Shown here piece after piece: positions 39,822 through 48,094 of a stretch of 64,000 bases of DNA. The notes under the pieces were generated by a model. That model saw only the letters and a list, made by a program, of their open reading frames with translations, made no database searches and had not been told where the DNA came from. The stretch is from JAAZNO01 sp964508025. GTDB lineage: Bacteria; Chloroflexota; Anaerolineae; B4-G1; SLSP01. The first letter of the stretch is position 1. Each line of letters opens with the position of its first letter. The stretch covers positions 1-64,000 of the forward strand of contig CAZDSF010000011.1 in assembly GCA_964508025.1 (NCBI GenBank), in the 5' to 3' direction. The position numbers were made by a program, and so were the translations under genes.

Positions 39822-41636
39822 ATGGCTGATTGCCCTGCTTGCCAGACCGCCAACCGCGATGGCGTGCGCTTCTGCAAAGCCTGTGGGCTGTCGCTGGATG
39901 CTGTCGTTGCGCCGCCGGAGGCCCATGCTATTTCGGTGATTTCTGAAGCAGCGCCGGTTCCGCCTGCATTGGAACCTGATGCAGAGGTCGCTTCTGAGGG
40001 CGTATCACCGACTTGTGTTGCTTGTGGAGCGGTCTTGCGGATCGGCGCGCGCTTCTGCAAGGTCTGCGGCGAGCCGGTTGCTGTTGCGTCGCAGGAAACT
40101 GCGGTTGAGGATGTCGCCGAATTGCGTTGTGCGCATTGCGATGCGACCTTGCGTGTTGGCGCGCGCTTCTGCAAGCATTGCGGACAGGCGGTCGTTTCCG
40201 CTACTACGCCGAGCGCACCGGAAGCGCCGCCCGCTCCCGCGCTGCGCCGCAAATTCGAGGTCTACGCCGACGAGCTGCTGCCGATGCAGGAACTTGCGGA
40301 TGGGCGATACATGATTATGGAGAAGATCGCCCAGGGCGGAATGGGCGCGATTTACAAAGCGCAGGATCGGCGGCTTAGCGGGCGCGCCGTAGCCATCAAA
40401 GAAATGCGCGTGACGACCATCGCGCTATCGGAACGGCCCAAGGTCTTGGCCTCTTTTGTGCAGGAGGCGGAGTTGCTGGCGCGGCTGCAACATCCCAACC
40501 TGGTGCGCGTCACCGACCGTTTTCAGGAAGGCGACCGCCATTACATGGTGATGGAATTCATCGAGGGGCGCACGTTGCAGGACGTGCTGCGCGAGCGCAC
40601 TGAGCCGTTCTCCGAAGCGCAGGTGCTCGCCTGGGCGCGGCAGCTCTGTGATGTGCTCTCGTATCTGCACGGACAGGTTCCGCCGATCATTTATCGAGAT
40701 ATCAAGCCTTCGAATATCATGCTGGTGGAGCGGGCAGAAGAGGGGCAGGCAGCAGGCGCGCTCAAACTGATTGATTTCGGGATTGCGCGTTTTTACAAGC
40801 CGGGCAAAAGCAAGGATACGATCCAATTCGGCACCGAGGGCTACGCGCCGCCGGAGCAATATGGGCAGGCGCAGACGGATGCGCGCGCCGATGTTTATGC
40901 GTTGGGGGTGTTGCTGCATCAGCTGCTCACGCTGCGCGACCCTGGCACGGAGCTGTGGAAATTCCCGCCCGTGCGCAAGCTTGCGCCAGCCGTGAGCCGG
41001 CGTGTGGAGACCGCGCTGCTCAAAGCCGTGGATATGAACAAGACCACACGCCATCAATCCGTGGCGGATTTCTGGACGGCGCTTTCTGGCGAGAAGCCGG
41101 ACTGGGAGCATCTCTCCCGGCCCTCGACGCCGCTCGACATCGGGATGCTGGAGCCTACAGGCGCAGCGCTTCTGACCTCAGTGGTTTCCGGCGGGCCGTT
41201 GCTCTTCGGCAGAATCATCAGCGGGCAGGCGCCGGGCGAACTAACGCGCGAGCTGGCTGTGCCGGCGGGCGGCGCGGCAGAGGTGAGCACCGGCGATCCC
41301 TGGTTGTCGGTGCGCCCGGCAACATCGCCATCGAACGGCGAGCGCCTCGAGGTGGTGGTGCATACTGATGAGCTTCAACCGGGGCGTTTGAAGCTGCGCG
41401 GTGGGTTACTTAAACGTTGGGTGGGCTGGCATACGGCCCGCTTTGTGCCGGTGGAGCAGGAATACCAGAGTTATGTCGCGCTCAAACGCGATACGGGCGA
41501 GCTCGAGCAGCGGCGCGTGTCAGTGATTGTCTCGCCCGATGGCTGGCAGGTGGGCGCGGGGTGGCTGCTCACGACGATGTTTCTGCTCATCGAGTTGAGC
41601 ATTCCTTTGGGTGTGATGTTGGCGTTGCTGGCTTGA
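39822..41636 (+). CDS. Triple zinc-ribbon Ser/Thr kinase with C-terminal membrane helix
   Basis: 604 residues. Three zinc ribbons in the first 130 residues (CPACQ...CKACG, CVACG...CKVCG, CAHCD...CKHCG). The kinase domain (about 160-425) has GGMGAIYKA, AIKEM and DFGIAR (D318). The catalytic loop is IIYRDIKPSN (Y291-R-D293), where most kinases have HRD. A beta-rich module (about 440-560) and one hydrophobic helix at the C-terminus (about 580-603) follow. Unlike the tandem kinases, it places regulatory ribbons first and has almost nothing outside the membrane. It starts 9 bases after the preceding kinase gene. Confidence 0.91.
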   Translation: MADCPACQTANRDGVRFCKACGLSLDAVVAPPEAHAISVISEAAPVPPALEPDAEVASEGVSPTCVACGAVLRIGARFCKVCGEPVAVASQETAVEDVAELRCAHCDATLRVGARFCKHCGQAVVSATTPSAPEAPPAPALRRKFEVYADELLPMQELADGRYMIMEKIAQGGMGAIYKAQDRRLSGRAVAIKEMRVTTIALSERPKVLASFVQEAELLARLQHPNLVRVTDRFQEGDRHYMVMEFIEGRTLQDVLRERTEPFSEAQVLAWARQLCDVLSYLHGQVPPIIYRDIKPSNIMLVERAEEGQAAGALKLIDFGIARFYKPGKSKDTIQFGTEGYAPPEQYGQAQTDARADVYALGVLLHQLLTLRDPGTELWKFPPVRKLAPAVSRRVETALLKAVDMNKTTRHQSVADFWTALSGEKPDWEHLSRPSTPLDIGMLEPTGAALLTSVVSGGPLLFGRIISGQAPGELTRELAVPAGGAAEVSTGDPWLSVRPATSPSNGERLEVVVHTDELQPGRLKLRGGLLKRWVGWHTARFVPVEQEYQSYVALKRDTGELEQRRVSVIVSPDGWQVGAGWLLTTMFLLIELSIPLGVMLALLA

Positions 41637-41666
41637 CCGTCTTTGCGGTTCTGGGCGGAGGAGAAG

Positions 41667-43679
41667 ATGGAGCATACAATCACGTGTCCACAGTGTGGGG
41701 CGGTGAATGCGGAGGGGGCGCCTCCGGAAGAGCGCCGGTTCTGCATCCAGTGCGGTCACAGGCTGGATCAACCTCAGATGGGCGCAGCGGCGTCCCCAAC
41801 GGAGACCAGGCGTGATGCCGGGCAGGGGGATGCTATTCTGGGACGGGTGTTGCAAGAAGTGCGGGGCGTTTTTGGCAAACCGAAGCGTGCAGTGCGCCAG
41901 TCCGCCGCGCCGCCCCCGCCGCGCCGCCAGCCCAGCACGCGCGTGCTGGTAGAGCGCGCTCCCCCTGCCGAACCTCCCGCCGCCGAAGCGCCCATCCAGC
42001 AAGAGACCGCTGTCCTGGCAGCGCCTTCTCGCCCAGAGCCGCCGGTTGCGCCGGCAAGCCCTTCGCCCTATACCACGGCGCCGGTGCGCGCGAGAGCCGC
42101 GCCGCCTGCCGCGCTCAAGCCTTTTGCGCCGGGCGCGGTCTTTGCGCAACGCTATCACATTCTCACCACGCGCGAATTGAGCCATTCGGTGTACTACGAT
42201 GCGATGGATTTGCTCTGCCCGAATGCGGCGTGCCGTGCTTCGCATCCGCAATCGCCGCCGGGAGGGCTGTGCGCGCGCTGTGCTACGCCGTTGGATACCG
42301 TGCTTATCCATGAGCACCGTCCTCTGGGCGAGGGCGCGCCGCCGCCGGATAAGGGATTGTTGGCTTTGAGTCGCGCCGGACATCCCGATATTCTGCCGCA
42401 TCGGGATATGCTGGCTTTTCAGCAGGCCGTCTACACCGTCGTTGAGCATCCAGGACGCTGGGGCGTGCTGGTACGCGGGCGCCGCGCGCGCTCACCGGAG
42501 GATGCTTTGATGCTATTAGCGCCAATCGGACGCGCACTGCTCTATCTGCATCAACAAGGTGTGGCTTTCATCCCCGCCACGGCGCCGTTGCTGGATAGCC
42601 TCGAACGGCTGGTCACTTTTGGCGGGGATGGCGCGGTGAAGGTCGCCGATCTCAGCGCGTGCCTGCCGTTTGCCGGGCGGGATGGCGGGCGCGCGCAAGT
42701 GCTGCACGATATTGCCTTTCTGGGGCAGGCGTTGATCTATCTCACCACCGGGGCGCCGCCAACCGCGGATAGCCTCGACGCGGCGCCGCCCGAACACCGC
42801 GAGGCAATTGACAAAGCGCTACATGGGCAGTATCCTACAGTAGCAGCGATGCTGGCGGAGCTTTCGATGTCGCCGGCGCCGGTATCTGGGCGCCCGCTCA
42901 AGCCGCTTCACGGGCAGGCGACCGATCCGGGACGCAAACACGCTCGCAATGAGGATTCTGTCGTCACGTTTACGTTCGACAAGGCGCAACAGGGCGGGGC
43001 GGTGCCCATCGGCTTCTACATGGTGGCGGATGGCATGGGCGGTCACGATGCGGGCGACGTCGCCAGCCGCATGGTCTACCAGGTGGTTACGGAATGGATT
43101 CTCAAGAGCAAGGTGTTGCCTGATCTGCGCAAGGAAACGCGCAAACTGACGACCGAGAACATTCCCGGCAATCTGCTCAAAGAGGCTATTCAGGCAGCCA
43201 ACAAAGTGCTGGCGCGCCACGCCAGCGCCCAACAGAGCAATATGGGTTCTACGGTGACTGCGGCGCTGACCATTGGGAATATCGCCACAATTGCGAATGT
43301 CGGCGACAGTCGCACCTATCTGTTGCGAGAAGGGCAACTGCGGCAGATCACGCAAGATCACTCGTTGGTGGCGCGATTGGTGCAGGCGCACGTGATCACA
43401 TCGGATCAGGTGCGCAGCCATCCCCAGCGAAATCAGATCTACCGTTCGCTGGGGCAACAGGAGAATATAGAAGTAGATACTTTCACGGTGCTGCTCTCGC
43501 GGGGCGACCGGTTGATTTTATGCTGTGATGGGCTGTGGGAAATGGTGCTCGATGCCGACATCCAGCGGATCGTGGAAACCGCGCGCAGTCCGCAGCAGGC
43601 ATGTGATGCGCTGATTGCGGCGGCAAACGCGGCTGGCGGCGAGGACAATATCTCCGTGATTGTGGTGGAGATGGAGTGA
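41667..43679 (+). CDS. Zinc-ribbon / pseudokinase / PP2C phosphatase fusion
   Basis: 670 residues, same plan as the gene at 21535. N-terminal ribbon (CPQCG...CIQCG), Pro/Ala linker, then a degenerate kinase domain (about 150-400) with a CPNAAC...CARC ribbon in its N-lobe at about 182-206. The catalytic loop is lost (YLHQQGVAFIPATAPLL) and DFG is replaced by VADLS. The C-terminal PP2C (about 415-670) is intact: KHARNEDS, VADGMGGHDAGD, NVGDSRTYL, CCDGLWEM, GGEDNISVIV. GGAGGAG precedes the ATG at 41667. Confidence 0.9.
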   Translation: MEHTITCPQCGAVNAEGAPPEERRFCIQCGHRLDQPQMGAAASPTETRRDAGQGDAILGRVLQEVRGVFGKPKRAVRQSAAPPPPRRQPSTRVLVERAPPAEPPAAEAPIQQETAVLAAPSRPEPPVAPASPSPYTTAPVRARAAPPAALKPFAPGAVFAQRYHILTTRELSHSVYYDAMDLLCPNAACRASHPQSPPGGLCARCATPLDTVLIHEHRPLGEGAPPPDKGLLALSRAGHPDILPHRDMLAFQQAVYTVVEHPGRWGVLVRGRRARSPEDALMLLAPIGRALLYLHQQGVAFIPATAPLLDSLERLVTFGGDGAVKVADLSACLPFAGRDGGRAQVLHDIAFLGQALIYLTTGAPPTADSLDAAPPEHREAIDKALHGQYPTVAAMLAELSMSPAPVSGRPLKPLHGQATDPGRKHARNEDSVVTFTFDKAQQGGAVPIGFYMVADGMGGHDAGDVASRMVYQVVTEWILKSKVLPDLRKETRKLTTENIPGNLLKEAIQAANKVLARHASAQQSNMGSTVTAALTIGNIATIANVGDSRTYLLREGQLRQITQDHSLVARLVQAHVITSDQVRSHPQRNQIYRSLGQQENIEVDTFTVLLSRGDRLILCCDGLWEMVLDADIQRIVETARSPQQACDALIAAANAAGGEDNISVIVVEME

Positions 43680-43691
43680 GGGCCAAGGGGT

Positions 43692-44132
43692 ATGTTACGG
43701 GCTAAATCATGGATCATGGTGCTTGTGGGCCTGGCGCTGCTGGCGGTGGTCGGAGTTCTGCTGGGCTGGAGTGTGCGCGCAGTGACATCCCAGCTGGCGT
43801 CGGAGACGCCGGATTCATCGGCGGTGCGGGTGTTGGCGACGCCAACCGCGACGCCGGATGCCACAGTGGACATGCCGCCGGATGTCTTGCCGCCGACTTC
43901 GACGCTGGAAAATGTCGAAGCATTGATCGTCGTCAAACCGGGTGAGACCTTGTACCAGATCTGTCGGCGCTTTTGCCCTGATAATTGGGCGGTGGGCAGC
44001 CTGCCGGAGGATTTGCGGATCTACGCCCAACAGGTCGCCGAACGCAATGGGCTATCTTGGGATGCTGCCGTGGGCGGGCCGCTGATCAAGCCCGGTGATA
44101 CGCTGTGGATGTTACCCTGTCCGCCTCGGTAA
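43692..44132 (+). CDS. Small membrane-anchored LysM-like protein
   Basis: 146 residues. One N-terminal membrane anchor (about 8-30), a Thr/Pro linker (about 45-75) and a C-terminal module (about 80-144) beginning VVKPGETLYQICRRFC and ending LIKPGDTLWMLP, a variant LysM with extra cysteines. It is probably exposed on the cell surface, where it may bind wall glycan. It begins 12 bases after the phosphatase stop, so is likely co-expressed with it. Confidence 0.75.
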   Translation: MLRAKSWIMVLVGLALLAVVGVLLGWSVRAVTSQLASETPDSSAVRVLATPTATPDATVDMPPDVLPPTSTLENVEALIVVKPGETLYQICRRFCPDNWAVGSLPEDLRIYAQQVAERNGLSWDAAVGGPLIKPGDTLWMLPCPPR

Positions 44133-44213
44133 GACGAAAACGTTTTGCCGATGTGGACGCGGCCCTGCTCGCCTTCCATTCGGCGCTGAATTCGTGAAAG
44201 GTTCTGCTACGTG

Positions 44214-46286
44214 ATGCGTTCGGGATTGCCAGCACTATCGCCAGGGCATACATTGCAAGAGCGCTACCAGATCGTCCGCAAATTGGGATCTGGCGGCTAT
44301 GGCTCTGTCTATCTGGCAGAGGATTTGCGCTTGCGTGGGCGGCAAGTGGCGGTGAAGGAGCTCAGCGATCCCTCGGCATCGGCGCAGCAGCTCTTCAAGC
44401 AGGAAGCCCAGGTGCTCGCTGCCCTCGACCATCCCGGCTTGGTGCGGGTCTCGGATTTCTTCGGCGAGGGGCAAAGCTATTATCTGGTGATGGATTATGT
44501 TGCCGGGCGGGATTTGCTGGATTTGGTGGTGGATGCTGAGAAGCAACGCCGTCACCTGCCCATCGAGAAGGCGGTGGATTGGATGATTCAGGTGTGCGAC
44601 GCGGTGGCGTACCTGCACCATCAGCAACCGCCCATCATCCATCGCGATATCAAACCGAACAATGTGCGGCTCACGCAGAAGGATCGCGCCGTGCTGGTGG
44701 ATTTCGGCATCGCCAAGATTGATCCCAAGGCGAAGACGCAGGTGATGGCGAAGGCGGTGTCGCAGGGCTTCTCGCCGCCGGAGCAGTACGGCGCGGGCGG
44801 CAGCGGCACGGATGCGCGTTCGGATGTCTACGCATTGGGCGCGACGCTCTATTGTCTGCTCACGCTCACGCCGCCGCCGGATAGCTTCGAGCGGCTGATG
44901 CGCGGCGCGCCGCTGCCTTTGCCGCGACAGCTCAACGCTCAGGTGAGTTCTGCGTTGGAAAAGGTCGTGCTGCAAGCCATGTCGGTGAATACGGCGCAGC
45001 GCTACCGGGACGCGGGCGAGATGCTGATGGCTTTGCAGGCAGCGACCGGCCGTCCGGTGAGCCAACAGGCAGCCTCGGTTTCAGCGCGCCGGCCCCTGAT
45101 TTCGCCTGCTGCTGCGCAGCCTACACCTGTGCCGCCTCTGCGTCCATCTACGCCGCCAAAGCCGGCGGAGAGCGCTCGACCCTCCACATCGGTGACGCCG
45201 GCCCCCAAGCCACCCGCCGAAGGTACCTCATCGCCGGGCGTGACGTGCGCTCAATGTGGCGCGTGGGTGCGGCTGGGGGCGCACTTCTGTCCGCAATGCG
45301 GCAAGACCATAGATACCGGGCGGCATTGCTCGAAGTGCAATACACCCTATCGCTCCGGCGCGCGCTTCTGCGCGAAGTGCGGCGCGACGTTGCCCGCTAC
45401 GGCGCCGCCTGAGCCGGCGCCAGAACCGGTCGTTGTGGAGAGTGCGCCGCCGCCTCCACCCCCGCCCCCGCCAGATTATGCCGCCGAAGGGCTGCGTTAT
45501 GTGCAAGCTGGGCGCTTCAAGGATGCTGTGGCGGCTTTGGAAATCGCGCTGGATGCCGGCGTGCAACCGGCTGCCATCTACGTAGGCTTGGGGCAGGCGC
45601 ACCGCGAGCTGCGGCAGCACGAGGCGGCAATACCCGTGTTGGAAGAGGGCTTGCAGCACCATCCCCAAGACGCGGAATTACACGCGGCGCTTGGACGGGT
45701 GTTGCTTGCAGCGGAGCGTCCGGCAGCGGCCCTGACGCATCTGGAACAGGCGGCGGGATTGGCGCCGAGCGATGCTGCGGTGGCGCAGCTGGCGGCAGAC
45801 ACAGCCTTCGAGCTGGGGAATTTCCGCGCCGCTTCCGCCAATTTCGAGCGCTTATTGCGCAAACACTCTCAGGATCCGCAGTTGCGGGGGCGTTTGGCGA
45901 TCTGCTATCTGTTGACAGAACGGGTTGAGGACGGCGAGCATCTGGTGCAAGCGCTCACGCAACAGGAGAGTTTGCCCGCCGCCGAACTGGAGTTCCTCAA
46001 GGGATTGCTCAATCTCAAGAAGGGACGGCAGCGTTGGGCCATGCGTAACTTCCGCGATGCTTTGCGCCTCGATGTCGCCCACGCGCTGGCGGAATTTTTC
46101 ATCGGCGAGATTTACTTTGAGTGGCAACGTTGGCGCGAAGCCATCGAGGCTTACGAACACAGCGCGGCCCTCAATCCGCGCGCACGCGCGACGCACGCGC
46201 GTCTCAGCGAATGCTGGCGCAAGATGGGGGATGCAGCCAAAGCCGATGCCGCCCAACGCCGCGCCGCCGAACTCGAAGCGGCGTGA
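44214..46286 (+). CDS. Ser/Thr kinase / zinc ribbons / TPR protein
   Basis: 690 residues with no evident membrane helix. The kinase domain (about 15-280) has LGSGGYGSVYLA, K48, HRDIKPNN (H143-D145), DFGIAK (D163) and GFSPPEQYG. A Pro-rich linker follows, then three CxxC-type pairs forming zinc ribbons (CAQCG...CPQCG, CSKCN...CAKCG; about 343-395). Next are a Pro8 stretch and about seven TPR-like helical repeats (about 425-685). Expected to be a cytosolic kinase with protein-binding repeats. A GTG directly precedes the ATG and either could be used. Confidence 0.9.
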   Translation: MRSGLPALSPGHTLQERYQIVRKLGSGGYGSVYLAEDLRLRGRQVAVKELSDPSASAQQLFKQEAQVLAALDHPGLVRVSDFFGEGQSYYLVMDYVAGRDLLDLVVDAEKQRRHLPIEKAVDWMIQVCDAVAYLHHQQPPIIHRDIKPNNVRLTQKDRAVLVDFGIAKIDPKAKTQVMAKAVSQGFSPPEQYGAGGSGTDARSDVYALGATLYCLLTLTPPPDSFERLMRGAPLPLPRQLNAQVSSALEKVVLQAMSVNTAQRYRDAGEMLMALQAATGRPVSQQAASVSARRPLISPAAAQPTPVPPLRPSTPPKPAESARPSTSVTPAPKPPAEGTSSPGVTCAQCGAWVRLGAHFCPQCGKTIDTGRHCSKCNTPYRSGARFCAKCGATLPATAPPEPAPEPVVVESAPPPPPPPPPDYAAEGLRYVQAGRFKDAVAALEIALDAGVQPAAIYVGLGQAHRELRQHEAAIPVLEEGLQHHPQDAELHAALGRVLLAAERPAAALTHLEQAAGLAPSDAAVAQLAADTAFELGNFRAASANFERLLRKHSQDPQLRGRLAICYLLTERVEDGEHLVQALTQQESLPAAELEFLKGLLNLKKGRQRWAMRNFRDALRLDVAHALAEFFIGEIYFEWQRWREAIEAYEHSAALNPRARATHARLSECWRKMGDAAKADAAQRRAAELEAA

Positions 46287-46390
46287 GGGTGGGCGGAGGC
46301 GCAGTGGGGAGATGGGGAGATGGGGCGGTAGGGAGATGGGGAAAGCCCGTATCTTCTGACTCCTGACTCTTGATTTTGGAGGGGGAACTT
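46287..46390 (+). repeat. G-rich / TGACTCC leader before a kinase gene
   Basis: GGGGAGATGGGGAGATGGGG and related runs (about 46304-46345) followed by TCTTCTGACTCCTGACTC and a GGAGGGGG ribosome site. It shares its words with the leaders at 29158 and 37907 but lacks the CCATTACCC part. Confidence 0.7.
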
Positions 46391-48046
46391 ATGCGATTGA
46401 ACACCGGACAAATCGTCAGAGAGCGGTATCGTGTGGCGCGGCTGCTGGGGCAGGGCGGGATGGGCGCCGTCTACCGCGCCTGGGATCTCACGCTCAACAT
46501 TCCTGTCGCGCTCAAAGAGATGGTGCCCGACCCGGCATTATCCTCGGCGGAACTGACGCAGTTTCGCCAGCAATTCCAGCAAGAGGCGCTGGTCCTCGCG
46601 GGCTTGGCGCACCCCAATCTGCCGCGAGTGACGGACTTTTTCGAGTGGGGCGGGCGCGATTATTTGGTGATGGATTTTATCGAAGGCGAAAATCTGGCGA
46701 CGTTGATTGATCGGCAGGGCGCGTTACCGGAGCATCAGGTGCTCGCCTGGGCGGGCCAATTGCTGGATGCATTGGATGCTTGCCATCAGCGCCACATTCT
46801 GCACCGCGATATCAAACCGCAAAACATCATCATCTGCGCAGATGGGCGGGCGGTGCTGGTGGATTTTGGCCTGGTCAAGCTCTGGGATCCGCGCAATCCG
46901 CAAACCCAGCGCATCATTCGCGGTATGGGCACGCGCGAGTATGCCTCGCCGGAGCACTTTGGGATGCACGGCTGGCACACCGAGCCGCGCAGCGACATCT
47001 ACAGCCTGGGCGCGACGCTTTACCACGCGCTGACGGGCAAAGAACCGCCCTCGGCGATGGCGCGGTTCACGGAGGGCGATATCCTTGCATCGCCCAAGAC
47101 GCTGGGCTTGCGCTTGCAAGCGAATACCGAGAGCACGTTGCTGCAGGCTCTCGCGCTCGATCCCAATCGCCGTTTCCCGCATGTCCAGGCGATGCGCGCC
47201 GCGCTGGGTATGGGCGCGCCGCAAAGTGTCAGCGGCCGCTGGTCGAACGAAAGCAAGCCATCGCGGGCCGAATCTGCGCCGCNNNNNNNNNNNNNNNNNN
47301 NNNNNNNNNNNNNNNNNNNNNNNNNNNNNNNNNNNNNNNNNNNNNNNNNNNNNNNNNNNNNNNNNNNNNNNNNNNNNNNNNNGCAGGCGGCGACACGTCC
47401 ACGCGCTTCTACCTGGCGGCGGGAACTGGCAACGGCGCTGCTCATGGCGGTGATCGGGATGCTCGCGGTGCAGTTCTTGCTCTTTGCCGACCTCACTACG
47501 GCGCAACAGACGGTGGGACTGACCATCGGTGCGCTGTTATTGGGCGCATTGGGGTGGTTTGCCGGCGATACCATTTTCCAGGCGTTGACGATGCCGCCGA
47601 CGACCACGGCGCAGGCGACGGCGGTGATGCCGGCCAGCGGCGGGGCGCGTCCGACGCAACGGCTGGTGCTTTCGACGCGCAAGTTGATGCGGAAGCTCAC
47701 TCCCGCCCAACAGATCGGGTTGCTGGCGGGACTCGTGGTGCTGGCGGCTATTGCTGCGGGGGTGCTAGGCCCCATCGTGGGGAAGATTCCGTTCCTGTGG
47801 GAAAATCTGCCTTCTTATGCCTTCGCCGCGCCGCTGGCGTATGCTGCGATGGGCCGCAAACCGGGGCGGGCGGGCGTGGCGCATATCCTGGTGACGACGG
47901 TGGGCGGCGCGGCCCTGCGAGCGAGTACGGGCGGCAGCGCCCCGCTGCCGGAATTGCTGATGGCTTCCACCGTGGGCGCGGCGGCGATAGAGCTACTGGC
48001 ATTCATTGCCAGCCGGCTCTGGCTGCGAGGCGGTGTGGCGACTTAA
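46391..48046 (+). CDS. Ser/Thr kinase with polytopic membrane C-terminus (interrupted by N gap)
   Basis: About 551 residues including the gap. Kinase domain (about 10-270) has LGQGGMGAVYRA, K42, HRDIKPQN, DFGLVK, and an activation segment ending REYASPEHF rather than PEYAPPEQY. After the gap come about five or six membrane helices (about 350-370, 375-395, 450-468, 478-495, 525-545). Unlike the other tandem kinases it has no large external domain, so it may sense something within the membrane. GGAGGGGG precedes the ATG at 46391. Confidence 0.88.
   Translation: MRLNTGQIVRERYRVARLLGQGGMGAVYRAWDLTLNIPVALKEMVPDPALSSAELTQFRQQFQQEALVLAGLAHPNLPRVTDFFEWGGRDYLVMDFIEGENLATLIDRQGALPEHQVLAWAGQLLDALDACHQRHILHRDIKPQNIIICADGRAVLVDFGLVKLWDPRNPQTQRIIRGMGTREYASPEHFGMHGWHTEPRSDIYSLGATLYHALTGKEPPSAMARFTEGDILASPKTLGLRLQANTESTLLQALALDPNRRFPHVQAMRAALGMGAPQSVSGRWSNESKPSRAESAPXXXXXXXXXXXXXXXXXXXXXXXXXXXXXXXXXXQAATRPRASTWRRELATALLMAVIGMLAVQFLLFADLTTAQQTVGLTIGALLLGALGWFAGDTIFQALTMPPTTTAQATAVMPASGGARPTQRLVLSTRKLMRKLTPAQQIGLLAGLVVLAAIAAGVLGPIVGKIPFLWENLPSYAFAAPLAYAAMGRKPGRAGVAHILVTTVGGAALRASTGGSAPLPELLMASTVGAAAIELLAFIASRLWLRGGVAT
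47283..47382. other. Assembly gap, 100 N
   Basis: Filler of unknown true length, located between the kinase domain and the membrane part of the gene at 46391, where a low-complexity linker is expected. Confidence 0.99.
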
Positions 48047-48094
48047 CATCATTTTCAAAGCTGGGATTTTTCGCAAGACGAGAAGAGGTTTGTG

